Source: CAYZIC01 sp964478335 (GTDB lineage Bacteria > Verrucomicrobiota > Kiritimatiellia > RFP12 > DVOR01). Taken from it: a stretch of 63,632 nucleotides of DNA. The DNA lies in NCBI GenBank assembly GCA_964478335.1, contig CAYZIC010000002.1, positions 1 to 63,632 of the forward strand. Direction: 5' to 3'. Positions 1 to 10,200 of the stretch are shown here, piece by piece (position 1 is the stretch's first letter; every line of letters begins with the position of its first letter). Position numbers and translations under genes: made by a program. The notes beneath the pieces were generated by a model. It worked only from the letters and a program-made list of their open reading frames with translations. It was not told the DNA's origin and did no database searches.

Positions 1-2438
1 CCCCTATTGCCATCAGCCGTTTGGAGCGACTGGCGGTTGCCCCAGGTCTGACCATTGTCGGTGCTCGAATAGATCACACAGTCATTGTCACCACCATGGA
101 GACCATCACCCGTCATACCAACCACCATGAGCGTGCCAGTCGTGGTATCGGTCAAGAGGCAGGGGTCAGAGATGTCGACTAGCTTGGACACTGGATTTGT
201 ATTGGCCTGCCCATCAAAGGTATTGAGGACGTCGACACCCACAAAGGGCTTGCTCCAGCTCTTGCCGCCATCGTCACTCGTGACCATAGCCAAGTCACTG
301 CCCTTATCGGCTGAGCCCAAGTCACCGCCGCCCGAATTATTTCCGCGATAGCGCACGTCAAATGCCGCCACCAAACGCCCCGTGTTGGTGCGGGTGATTG
401 CGGGAATGCGATAGGTGCCATTGGAGTAGATTCTTTGATTGGGCTGTCCTACATTCGTGGACGCTGGAAACTTAGACACATCTGCCGTAGTAAAGCCATC
501 GGCGCGCGGCGTATGCGCCACACGCGTCACGACGACCAAAGGCGCCACCGTGCCTGGCACCGTCGCGCCCAGCGAATTGCCCACCACAGAGACCAACCCT
601 GGCAGCGTATCCACTGAGACGCGCGCCTTGAGCGTCAGCTTAAGGGTGCCATCGACAGCCGCTGGCGTCGTACCCACGCCAAAGGTCACCACCTGATCAG
701 CCGCCTCGGCCGTAGCAACGGGTGTGGCGCTGTCGTTTTCAAAGAGAGCAAAGGGCACCATCAGCGATTGATTCGCCAAGAAGAAAGTACACGCCGGACG
801 CAACTGGCCCGCCTGAATCGGCAGTGTCAATTCGCAGAGCAAGACATCGGTGGTGTCGGTGAGGGCTTCACGCACCACGGGATCAGCGTGAGGGTTGCGC
901 GTAGCGCCATAGACCGCATCGGTTACGGCAGGCGTCCAGTCAAAGATCGGCTCGTAGCTCGTCATCCCCGAAACTGCGCACGTAAAGGTGCGCGTGGTCT
1001 CAGTCGTTGCCCCATCACGCCACGTGGGCAAGAGGATCGCCGAGTGTTCGCCACGGGTACCGCGTACCGCACAGACTCCCTCGAGCGATACGGGGGCATC
1101 AAGGAATGCTGCGGCCGTAATCGTCAGCGTGCTGCGTTGAGCGCGGTGGCTAGCGGCAGGCGCAAAGTCGCTAAAGGCCGTCGTAAAGGCGACCGATGCC
1201 TCGGTCTTGGCCTCATTGAGCATCGGTTGGATGCCCAAGCGACGGGCCCAAACAACGAGCTTTTGCGCAGAGGTTGCCGTGCCATTGACAGAGCCCACCA
1301 CGCGAATCGTCTGACCGGCAGCGTCTGGCAAGGCCTTTGTCCAGTAAGCGAGATCTTCAATCGAGATGCCCTCAATCGGCTGACCATCACGATCGACCAG
1401 AAGTGGCGAGGTGAAGTTCGCCTCCGTAACCGTCATCACAGGGCGCCACGTCGGATTAGAGCCCGACTGCATGATGACCTTGAGCTGGTTGTCGGCAGTA
1501 CCACCAGCATTACTCAAGGCCAACGCCGTCGACAAGAGATCTGCAGAGGCGACCTTTGCGCCAACAGCAGTTTGCTTTTGGGTGAATAGCACACGATACA
1601 TCGCAGTCACATCGAGCGTTAGCCCATAGTAGGAATAAGTCGACACGCCACTGCGTAGCGTATCTTGCGCATCGGTTGCCGCCAAAACGGTATTGTCAGG
1701 CTTACAAATATAGGCATACACACCTGAGTGGGTTGCGGTATCAGACGTGCGCGACCACGCAATTTTGAGTGCCCCGATCGCCACGGTGCCCGTCGTCGGC
1801 GCAGCCGCAGAGGCGGTCAAATTGGTCGATGCCAAGCTAAAGTCTACACCGACAATCCCAGAGGCATTCTCATTGGCGGCCCCTGTTTGCCACGACGCAA
1901 CAGGCAGCCCTCCCTCAAAGGTGCCAATCGGCTTCCACGCTTCGCCCGTAAAGCCAAAGGTCGCATTAGAGCCCGTGGTCAAATCTGCCAACCCAAAGTC
2001 AAAGTCCGTCTGCGTCGTGCCATTGCGGCCTTCATAAAACTTAATCGTGTAGGTATTGGCGATCGTGATCGCCTTGCCGTCTGCGTAAGTAAAGGTAAAT
2101 GGCGCATCTGCGCCTTTAGTCAGCGCAGCATCCGCACCCACCTTGTCCGACGTCGCCACCAAAGCACCAGAGGCATCATAGATCTTGGCGATCAAGCCTC
2201 CCTTGCCCGTGTAGTCTGCGTCAGACCCATTTCTTACACGCAGAGCGACCGTAGAGATCTGAATCTCTGTCACAGAGGTCTCGGGCTGAGTAAAAGCCGC
2301 CGACCCCAAATTAAAGTGCACGTGATTCATCGCGGCTTGGTTGCCGACAGCAGTTTGGCTACCGCCAGCAGTCCACGTCAAAGCCTGCGCGCAAGTTGCC
2401 ACCAAGGCAACCCCTAAAGTCATTAGTTGTTTCATCAT
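1..2438 (-). CDS. secreted exo-alpha-sialidase (GH33-like), C-terminus beyond window
   Basis: I translated this strand by hand: it is open for 812 codons from ATG at 2438 and runs off the left edge. An AGGGG ribosome site lies 7 nt before this ATG; an in-frame ATG at 2444 is too close to it. Residues 1-18 look like a signal peptide ending CAQA. Residues about 20-175 and 190-335 are two copies of module A, also found in the next two genes. Residues 335-660 are unassigned. From about 670 the sialidase propeller begins: YRIPAI with the catalytic-triad Arg at 677, FDVRYRG with the usual acid/base Asp at 694, then two Asp boxes, SDDGGKSW (721-728) and STDNGQTW (792-799). The nucleophile Tyr and remaining Arg residues would lie outside the window. 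Expected role: release of terminal sialic acid from host glycoproteins such as mucin, outside the cell. Whether it ends in a PEP-CTERM signal cannot be seen. Confidence 0.9.
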   Translation of the reverse strand, partial: MMKQLMTLGVALVATCAQALTWTAGGSQTAVGNQAAMNHVHFNLGSAAFTQPETSVTEIQISTVALRVRNGSDADYTGKGGLIAKIYDASGALVATSDKVGADAALTKGADAPFTFTYADGKAITIANTYTIKFYEGRNGTTQTDFDFGLADLTTGSNATFGFTGEAWKPIGTFEGGLPVASWQTGAANENASGIVGVDFSLASTNLTASAAAPTTGTVAIGALKIAWSRTSDTATHSGVYAYICKPDNTVLAATDAQDTLRSGVSTYSYYGLTLDVTAMYRVLFTQKQTAVGAKVASADLLSTALALSNAGGTADNQLKVIMQSGSNPTWRPVMTVTEANFTSPLLVDRDGQPIEGISIEDLAYWTKALPDAAGQTIRVVGSVNGTATSAQKLVVWARRLGIQPMLNEAKTEASVAFTTAFSDFAPAASHRAQRSTLTITAAAFLDAPVSLEGVCAVRGTRGEHSAILLPTWRDGATTETTRTFTCAVSGMTSYEPIFDWTPAVTDAVYGATRNPHADPVVREALTDTTDVLLCELTLPIQAGQLRPACTFFLANQSLMVPFALFENDSATPVATAEAADQVVTFGVGTTPAAVDGTLKLTLKARVSVDTLPGLVSVVGNSLGATVPGTVAPLVVVTRVAHTPRADGFTTADVSKFPASTNVGQPNQRIYSNGTYRIPAITRTNTGRLVAAFDVRYRGNNSGGGDLGSADKGSDLAMVTSDDGGKSWSKPFVGVDVLNTFDGQANTNPVSKLVDISDPCLLTDTTTGTLMVVGMTGDGLHGGDNDCVIYSSTDNGQTWGNRQSLQTADGNR

Positions 2439-2464
2439 GATCATTCCCCTTTATATAAATTAAA

Positions 2465-2491
2465 TAGGCCTTGTTGTTGAGACAAGGCCTA
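2465..2491 (-). terminator. rho-independent terminator after the PEP-CTERM gene
   Basis: Perfect 10-bp stem (TAGGCCTTGT / ACAAGGCCTA) with a 7-nt loop. On the minus strand it is followed by a T-rich stretch (ATTTAATTTATAT). It sits between the PEP-CTERM gene (stop 2517) and the sialidase (start 2438), so the sialidase is reached by read-through or from an unseen start. Confidence 0.7.
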
Positions 2492-2516
2492 GATAATCAT
2501 TAATCAAGTGAGTGGA

Positions 2517-3122
2517 TTAAGCCGCGCGAGCCTTACGACGCAAGCCGATAGCAGCCACGCCCATCAAGAGCAAAGCCATCGCAGTCGGCTCTGGAACAGT
2601 CGAACCCTCAAAGGAAACCACTGGTTGCCAACTGGCGTGACCATTTACATTAAACGTACTATCTGTACCAGTTGTTGAGCTCAAGGACAAGCCCACTTGG
2701 ACCAAATCAGACGTCGTCACATTTGAGCCCACTGCAATTTCATTGGCAGAGAACCAAACTTTGTAAGTCGTATCCGTATCAAGGGTTAGCCCCTCATATG
2801 TAAATGTAGATGACGCCCCCACTGTTGGAGCTTGCATATCTGAAACCCCAACCACCTTATCGCCAGAGCAGATATAGGCATAGATCGGCGTGGTTGTAAC
2901 AGATGTCGTAGTTGACCACTTAACCGTCATGGTTGTGATGTTGACCATGCCAGTTGTAGGCGCATCTGCAGAAGGAGTTAAGCCAGCAGATCCAAGGTTA
3001 AAGACAAACCCCTTGATCTGATCAGCTTGATTGACTTTATCGCCAGAAGACCATGAGTAGGTCACAGCCTGAGCGCAGGTTGCCAAAGCGGCAATTGCGA
3101 GAGTTGCAAGAAACTTTTTCAT
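2517..3122 (-). CDS. PEP-CTERM sorted exported protein made of one module A
   Basis: 201 residues. Start chosen at ATG 3122 because AAGGAAT precedes it by about 9 nt and it opens a classic signal peptide (MKKFLATLAIAALATCAQA); upstream in-frame codons give a charged extension without a ribosome site. Residues about 22-172 are a single module A, with FNLGSAGLTPS, VKWS, IYAYIC, a TYKVWF strand and WQPVVSFEG. The C-terminus is a textbook PEP-CTERM signal: VPEP, a hydrophobic helix, then LRRKARAA. In known systems this tail is recognised by an exosortase and the protein is delivered to the surface or exopolysaccharide; no exosortase gene lies in this window. The module architecture strongly resembles the N-terminus of the sialidase just downstream, so the two may share a location or partner. 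Function unknown. Confidence 0.9.
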   Translation of the reverse strand: MKKFLATLAIAALATCAQAVTYSWSSGDKVNQADQIKGFVFNLGSAGLTPSADAPTTGMVNITTMTVKWSTTTSVTTTPIYAYICSGDKVVGVSDMQAPTVGASSTFTYEGLTLDTDTTYKVWFSANEIAVGSNVTTSDLVQVGLSLSSTTGTDSTFNVNGHASWQPVVSFEGSTVPEPTAMALLLMGVAAIGLRRKARAA

Positions 3123-3192
3123 AGTTAAGTATTCCTTTATCCGATTAATGATAAGTGTGTAAAGAGAGTATAGCGCCCCCTTATTGATGACC

Positions 3193-3221
3193 AAGATAGC
3201 AAAACTCTGAGTACAATGCAA
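3193..3221 (-). promoter_or_regulatory. sigma-70-type promoter of the PEP-CTERM gene
   Basis: On the minus strand TTGCAT, a 17-bp spacer, then TATCTT, about 70 nt before the start codon. The -10 surroundings (TTTTGCTATCTTGGTC) nearly match those of the metalloprotease promoter at 36454-36482. Confidence 0.6.
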
Positions 3222-3239
3222 GCGTTATCTTGCAAAAAT

Positions 3240-3545
3240 ACCAAAAAGTGGGCGCAATGTGGGCGACTGCGTTGCCTAGTTCCAGTTTTGAGTGCCAGTT
3301 CCAAGACGAGCGGGCCTGCGGCGGGCGGGGGGACCTACGGCGTGTGAGGTGAGCGTGCATACTTGTTCGGTAGCCGGACGGGCACGTCTGGCTCGGGGTT
3401 TTAGGGGCAGACAGCCCCTAAGGCGAGCAAGCTCGCCGCAACAAGCAACAGTCATCAAGCATCAAGCGCTCGAGCAGTGCGAGCGCGGTGACAGGAGGCA
3501 AGCTCAGGGGCCCGCGTTTAAGAATAAACGCATCAATATACAAAA
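3240..3545. repeat. intergenic hairpin-rich repeat block with a dispersed 32-bp element
   Basis: No gene seen. Contains TTAGGGGC-agaca-GCCCCTAA, GGCGAGC-aa-GCTCGCC and, at 3514-3545, a 32-bp element starting GCGTTTAAGAATAAACGC (itself a 7-bp-stem hairpin). That element recurs inverted at 18197-18228 with one mismatch; the adjoining 60-80 bp (CAAGCATCAAG, GAGGCAAGC, GGGGC) is also loosely shared. Confidence 0.75.
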
Positions 3546-3607
3546 ACGCAACCAGCGCCGCAGGAAGCGGCGTCGGCTGATCACTGCCACACGACTGACA
3601 GTCCTGC

Positions 3608-3745
3608 GAGCGCAGCGAGCCCAATGCCTGATGCTAGAGGCGGGGTACCTGTCTCTTACTGCCTGATGCGTGAGCGCAGCGAGCCCTCAATGCCTGGTGC
3701 TAGAGGCGAGGTACCTGCCTCTTACTGCCTGATGCGTGAGCGTAG
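3608..3745. repeat. two-and-a-bit copies of a 64-66 bp tandem repeat
   Basis: Units begin at 3608, 3672 and 3738 with GAGCG(C/T)AGCGA, followed by AATGCCTG(A/G)TGCTAGAGGCG and a quasi-palindrome centred on GGTACC (AGAGGC..GGTACCT..GCCTCT). The last copy breaks off after its first segment. Single-base differences separate the copies. Confidence 0.8.
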
Positions 3746-3804
3746 CGAACTGCGGGCGAGCGCAGCGATCCCTAGCGTTTACCACCAAGATCGCTATCCT
3801 TTAT

Positions 3805-3964
3805 CTGCTTCCCTATAGAGGGAGCAGATGCTTCCTTATAGAGGGAAGGTTGACTTCCCTCACAGGGAACGCCCCTTTCCTTGGCAGGGAAGCAAGCCTT
3901 TCTTGGCAGGGAAGGGCGTCTTCCTTAGATAATGAGCAGGCGCTTCCTTATATAAGGAAGCAAT
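3805..3964. repeat. array A: seven TTCCYT palindromic units with 22-23 bp period
   Basis: TTCCCT/TTCCTT-type half-sites start at 3809, 3832, 3855, 3877, 3899, 3921 and 3944, i.e. steps of 23, 23, 22, 22, 22 and 23 bp. Most are followed after 3-5 nt by AGGGAA-type complements: TTCCCT-cac-AGGGAA is perfect, and the last unit GCTTCCTTATATAAGGAAGC is a perfect 20-bp palindrome; the unit at 3921 lacks a clear complement. Spacer sequences between units are not conserved. Confidence 0.85.
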
Positions 3965-3965
3965 C

Positions 3966-4050
3966 GAGGGTCAGCTGACTCTCGGTGTGAGGGTCAGCTG
4001 ACTTTGGCGCAAGAGTCAGGTGAGTGTGGTGCGAGAGTCAGCTGACTGCG
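3966..4050. repeat. array B1: four GTCAGCTGAC units with 22-23 bp period
   Basis: GTCAGCTGAC (one copy GTCAGGTGAG) starts at 3970, 3993, 4015 and 4037. The first spacer, TCTCGGTGTGAGG, is the reverse complement of the spacer in array B2 at 60475-60552, so the same family occurs twice in opposite orientation. A different repeat follows at 4067-4097 (TCTCCCGCAGAGAGGCAGAG), related to text at 18464-18508 and 61567-61598. Confidence 0.85.
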
Positions 4051-4217
4051 GCGCAGGACTGCCAGATGTCTCCCGCAGAGAGGCAGAGGGCGCAGAGCCA
4101 GTGCAACGGTCTCCCCAAAATCTAGACTCCAAATCCCAAAACCCTCAAGTGGCTGCGCCGCAGGCGGTTCCCGCACACGGCTGCGCCGTGTCTAGGGCGA
4201 GCGCAGCGAGCCCTAAG

Positions 4218-4259
4218 GCAACAAAAAAGCCCTGCGGTGAAGCAGGGCTTTTTTGTTGC
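4218..4259 (-). terminator. strong terminator of the giant repeat-protein gene
   Basis: GCAACAAAAAAGCCCTGC / GCAGGGCTTTTTTGTTGC with a 6-nt loop, directly abutting the stop codon. The A and T runs on both sides would let it act in either direction. Confidence 0.9.
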
Positions 4260-7200
4260 CTAGCGGACGATGATCCACTGGCGCTTTGGCACGCGCATGA
4301 GCTTGAGGCCTGTAAAGGTGGCCTTGAGGGTGAATGGCATCGGTTCACCATTGATGTCGACCAATTCAAAATCACTGACCGATGGGACCGTGGAGTCCCA
4401 GTAGATGATCTCTCGGTCGGAGATAAAGGCATCGGTAGGATTGTCGATCATGATCTTGATCTTGTTGGTGCCAGTGGCGGCTGTGGTCACGCGGTTGGCC
4501 TTGATGGTTGAAACATTGTGCTTGCCATCAATCTTTACAACGATAGTTGAGCCGCCCTCGAGGGAGAGGTTGCCTCTAATGGTGAGGGCATCACCCGCCT
4601 TTTTGGGGGCGATAATGGCATCCTTTGCCAACTGGGTCGATGCGGTGGCGTTGCCCAAGAATCCGTCACCGGTGAGGGTGCCTTGGATTTGAGCGGGGCC
4701 TGCCCAGGTGCCTTGCAAATCGAGGGTAACGCCCTTGCCAACGGAGAGGAGACCAAGTGCTTGGTCGGATTTGCCGGTGAGGGTTTGGGTATAGGGCTTG
4801 TCTTGATCTGCGAGGCTGAGTGACAGTGCAATGCGACCATTGCCTTGGCCCATAAACGCCCCACCAAATGTCGCATCTGCGCTCAAACGAGAGTCGATGG
4901 TGCGCAGGGTGGTGGTTTCACCATCTTGTGCCATGATGTAGCCGTTGCGCCCGGAGACGGCTCCCACGCGGATGGGGTCTGTCTCGGTAATGGAGTCGCC
5001 GAGCATCAGTGCATTGGCTTGACCATCGACCGCAAGGACGATGTCGGGGCGATACCCCGAGGCAAAGGTGAGTGCCTCGATTTGGAGGCGACCTGCTCCG
5101 CCCTTGGTCAATGCCGTGATGGGCAAGGTGCGAGCGATGGTGGCTAGGGTCGTGGTCTTGCCATCCCAGTAGAACTTACCACCACCAATGATCTCGGTGT
5201 TAAAGGCAACGGCTTCGCCAGTGGGGTTGCCCCAACGCAGGGTCGCACCAGGGTTGACGGTGACAGGGCTTTGCGAGACAACCGCTTCGCCTGCTGCGGC
5301 AAAGAAGGTACCCGACGTAACCTCAACCTTGCTAACGTTGGCAAGGGATTGCTTGACAGTGGTCATGCCAAGGCCTGCATTGACGAGCTTGCCATCGCCA
5401 GTGATGAGGTTGCCGAGGACGTTGCCGCCATTCTCCGTGGGTAGGGCAAAGGTCAAGGTGGCCTTTTCGCCGACGTAGATGGGGCGGATGAAGTCTGGGT
5501 TGCCTTGTGTCGAATCACGCAAATCGCCTTCAAAGATCAAATTGCCGTCATTCACCTGCAGGGCGCCATTGGGGATGACGACTCGGCTCTTAAAGGTCAA
5601 ATCGCCTGCGCCAATCTTAAGTAGGTCGCCATTGATGGTGAGTGTGGAGTCGAGCGCTTGAATGACGTAGCCCTTGCGCTGATTGTCATTTTCATCGCGA
5701 AGCGAACCAACAATAACCGACTTGCGCATCCCTAAGTGCGACTCAAAGTCCTCATTCGGGATTTCGGGTAGCTTGACGGATGCGGTATCGAGCCAGGCGA
5801 CAGGGGTGACGATATCATCGTCGCCGTCTTTTTCTGCAGGAGTGATCTGCTGCCAAGCACTGGTCGGATCGGCGGTCGTGCCGAACCAGTTATTTTGGTT
5901 GTCGCTCGGGGTTTCTGATGCGTAGGGGGTCTTGCCAGACCAGACAAAGGCACCCGTATCGCCACCAAATGGGACGAGGCTGAGGGTCTTGGTTAGCGCA
6001 TCGACCTTAAGGGCATACCCGCGATCGATGATGGTCTGAGCACTCGTGCCGCTGAGGACAAAGGAGTTAGGCCCGCTGATGCTCGTCCAGGAGAGGAGCT
6101 CGTAGACGGCCGTGCTATTGGCTACTGGTAGCTTGCCCTCTGGCACGGCATCAAAGTTAACATAGACGACACCATAGTTGGTGAAATCTGTGATGATGAC
6201 CTTTGATTGCTCTAAGGTAGAAAATGCCAATGTGCTGTCTGCTGCAAACTGTGCACGCGAAATCGTACCGGATGGGGATTCCTTAAAGCCTTCGGAGAGG
6301 AGGGTTGCGCCAGAGTCAAGGACGAGGCCAGCATTGGAGAAGTTTAACTTAAATCCATTGCTCACGCCTCCACTTAGGGCGAGGGTTGCGCCGCGGTATA
6401 CGTGCCAGTCCTCATTGTCTGCGGAGGTCTTTTGGCTAATGGCACCATCGAGCGTCACGCGGCCAGCTTGGATATCAAAGCCACCTGAGTAGGTCGAGGT
6501 AGCACTAAGCAAGGCTAAGTGACCTGCGCCAAGCTTGGTCATCTTGCCAATCTTATTACCATTGATCAGGCCTGGGTTAACCTCGAGGCTAAGTGCCTCT
6601 GCGACATCAAGCGTCCAGTCGCCCACAACGGCTAAACTAGAGCCAGAGATGGCTTGCACAGTGGTGGCGGCATCTACCGCATCTTGGACTTGGATGAGCT
6701 GGAGGGTACCTTGCATCTCAGTGCCATCGACGGGCTGGAATGTTGACTCGGGATAGAGGACGATCTTGCGCTCTGGGTTAAACCCAAAGGGCTGCTTGGT
6801 CGTCGTCGTGAGCGTGCTACCAGGATCAACGGTGTAGCTGATGGCGCGGGAGATCGCTTGATCGATGGGCGAAATCCCCAAGGACAACGTCCCCTGCTCG
6901 ACATGGACATTACCAAAGATTTCTTGGCCGCCCTCAATCGTCAAGGTGCCGAGGCCGCGTTTGGTCACGGTGCTACGGGCAGATTCAGCAAAGACACTCT
7001 TGCCCAAGGTTTGAGTCTTGTCTGCGGCAATCTCCATGATCAGCGCCCCTCCAGAGGTAAGGTTGATCGGGGTTTGCAAAATCGGCTCAGCGACATTGCT
7101 GGTGGAGAGGGTCGACTTGACATGCAAAGTACCGCCGTCAACCACGACGGGGATTTTCTCTGCTGTGACGACAGGGACGTCGAGGACAAAGGTGCCCATG

Positions 7201-10200
7201 CCAGACTTCCACAAGCCTTGAGTGAGCTTGAGGCTATTCTTGGTAGCTGCGTCAGGATCTTGTTGAGCCAAGGAGAGCGTGTCGGTGGAGACATTAGCAA
7301 GCAAGAGCTTGACTGCGGTCTCGGTAGCCCCATCATGGCCATCGAGCACAACGCCACCTGCGCCTTGGAGACGAGCTGGGCTACCATTGACAAAGGAGAC
7401 TGCGTCCTTGTCGAGTAACCACTTGTCAGCAGTCCACCAAGAGTCACCAGTGGTGCCATTCCAGACGTAGATGGTGCCCTTAGCCGAGACTAAGTAGAGG
7501 CCGTCTTTCTTAGCTTCCAAGACGACATTCGCAGCGAGCGCATTGGGGGAGACCCAGTTGATCGTGGAGAGCTTATTGATCTCGGTGAGGGTCATTTCTG
7601 GCCAGCTCATCACCTTGACAACTTCACCCGTGAGGGGCTCTTTGACAGGTCCATCAAAGGAGACATTGTAGGTGGCATTGGTCTCAAGCTTGATCTCGTT
7701 GGTCACAACCAGAGCACTACCGGCAATGGTGCTGAGCTTGATATTGGCTTGGTCTGCCAAATTGAGCTTGCCCACAGTAAGCGAACCGCCCCCCTCGCCT
7801 GTGGCAATGGTTGCGCCAGAGGCAATAGTGACGACGTAATCCTTGGAGAAGGTGCCACGACCCTTGAGGGTCGCACCTGTGTCCACGGTAACCTTAGCGC
7901 CACCCTCGTTTTTGATCAGGGTGTTTTGTTCCCATGTGCCAGCCTTAATGGTGATATCATAAGGGGCAGAATCGCCCGTAAATGAATAGGGGGTATTCAA
8001 GGTAACCGTACCGCCGCCGGTCTTTTGGAGAGGCTTATCAAAGATCACCGCCATATCGTAAACGAGCTTAGCTTCGTCGTCTTGGATGTCAAGGTGGGTC
8101 ACCCTGTCATCGTCACCGCCGCTGCCATCACGCACGTGCAGGGTGTTATTTTCTGCGCCCGTATTACGGAAAGTCAGCGTGCCAGATGTCACAGTTTGAC
8201 TACCAAAGATGACCAAACCCTGTCTATTATAGGCCTCAGCCCCCATGATGAGGATGCGGTTAGCGCCGCCATCGGCCACAATCGAGCCCACATGGATGTG
8301 GCTACCGCTGAAATTGTTAGCCTCAAAGATGCCGCCATCATTCAAGAGGATGGTCGGTGATTTGCCAAATGCAGCATTAAAGAGATTGACACCGCTCACC
8401 CGAAGAGCACCACCATTGTCTGCTCGAAGCGTCGCACCATCAGGCAAAACCCTGTCATGAGCCTTACTCTGGACCAAGCTGAGACGAGCACCAGAGGTCG
8501 CACGAAGCAGACCCTCGACAGGGAGGCCAAACCTGCGGCCACGCAAGACCAAGGTGCCACCAGCTGCGACATAGCCACCAGTGAGGGCCTTGCGAGCTGC
8601 ATCGGCCTCAGAGTATTCGTCAAAGGTAAAGGTACCCGAGCCGCGTTTTTCAAAGATACCCGCACCCGACATGGTGCCTTGGTAGGCGTAGCTCTTGTCC
8701 GTATCGAGGCTCAAGATTGCATCCTTGGAGACAATCGATGCATCCAATTGGAAGGGTTGCTTCAAGATGGTGCGGTTAACCCGCGTCTTGCTGATCGTGC
8801 CACGTTTATTTGTATCAGCATCGACATCCGTGGTCAATTGGTAATCGTAGGTAGCGTCCTCCTCTTGGTCATCGAGGAGGAATGTTGCATTCGGGCCGAC
8901 CATGACCAACCCATTGACTGGAGCCGTCAAGATCAGAGCGCCCGTAAAACTGCTCATATCAATTGATGATGTGGTCAAGGTTTCCGAGCCATCGATTGTC
9001 ATCGTGGTGGTACCCGTCAAGGCAACCGTATTGGCGACGACGGGGACATTGACCGTGACGCCCGATGTGGTGGTCATGAGCGCACGAGACATCGGCTGAT
9101 TGGTCGATTGGCTCGATGAGGATTGCCCATCAACCCACGCTTGGTTAACTTGCCCATTGTGCGCCCAAGTCGTAGCAGACCAGTTGCCAGCATCTGCACG
9201 GGTATAGTCGGCAGATTCGCCAGAGATGGCGACGAGCTGCACGGCAGCCAAGCCGCGATCCTTGCGAGATTGGTTAGAGCCATCAACAGCAGGGGCGATA
9301 TCAATCCTGTCGCACTTAGGCAAACGGACTCGGAGGTAGTTTTGGCCTTCGACCAAGCGATCCTCCTTAGCCTGTTGCAAGCCTGCCCACGGAGCATGCA
9401 TGCCCAAGACACCTGTCATGCCATTGGCTGCGCCGTAGCGTTTCCACGTGCCACCGCCATCGATACTGACTGCGATCGAGGGATAGCTGGTTGCGGCATC
9501 GGCATTTGCAGCCATGATGATATAGAGGTCAAAGGCATCTGCATCGCCCAGGTTAATTGCGGACAAGCTCGCGAGCCAACCGCCATTTTCTGGTGCTTTC
9601 ATCCCTGCTGGATGATTGCCATTTGCTTGATCACCAGCCAAGAAGCCCGTGGTGAGCTTGGCATTGGGGCGCTTGCTATCATCAAAGTCGATGAATTCGT
9701 CATTGACTTTGGTCTCGAGCGTCCAGTAATCAAAGGTTGCCGCTTGCATACCGCGAGAGTCAAAGACGCTCAGCGTTTCGCGGACATTCGTGCCAAAGCG
9801 ATGGGTGGAGGCATTATTCCAGAAAGATCCCGGCACAGGGTATGCACCCGCCAAGCCATCAGTTGCGGAGATGGAGGACGCTGCGCCCTTACAGCCGACA
9901 TTCATGCTCAATGAGACGCGCTTGGCTTGGCGTGTAATGGAGAGCACGGCACCTGTCACCGTCACGACATACTCATTTTTATTGAGCGGGGTGTATTCAA
10001 ACTTATTGATCGTGACAGGATTACCCTCATCAGGATTAGTATCGTCGATGGGGTAGTGTGGCAAGAATTGGACCTGGACGACATCGCCCTCGAATTGAGG
10101 CAAGGCGACAGTGGTCAAATCGTAGTAAAAGGTCACATTCGCCGAGCGGCCATTGCCGAGCTTATTGATCAAGGCGACTTGGTCGGCAACAATGGGTCGA

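Noticed and set aside
768..1589. 273-residue plus-strand frame within the sialidase region
   Set aside because: The minus-strand frame carries a signal peptide, repeated domains, RIP motif and Asp boxes; the plus frame is Arg-rich shadow.
3805..4050. Possible CRISPR array
   Set aside because: Units are 10-bp palindromic cores with a total period of 22-23 bp; there is no 28-37 bp repeat, no unique spacer of normal length and no cas gene.
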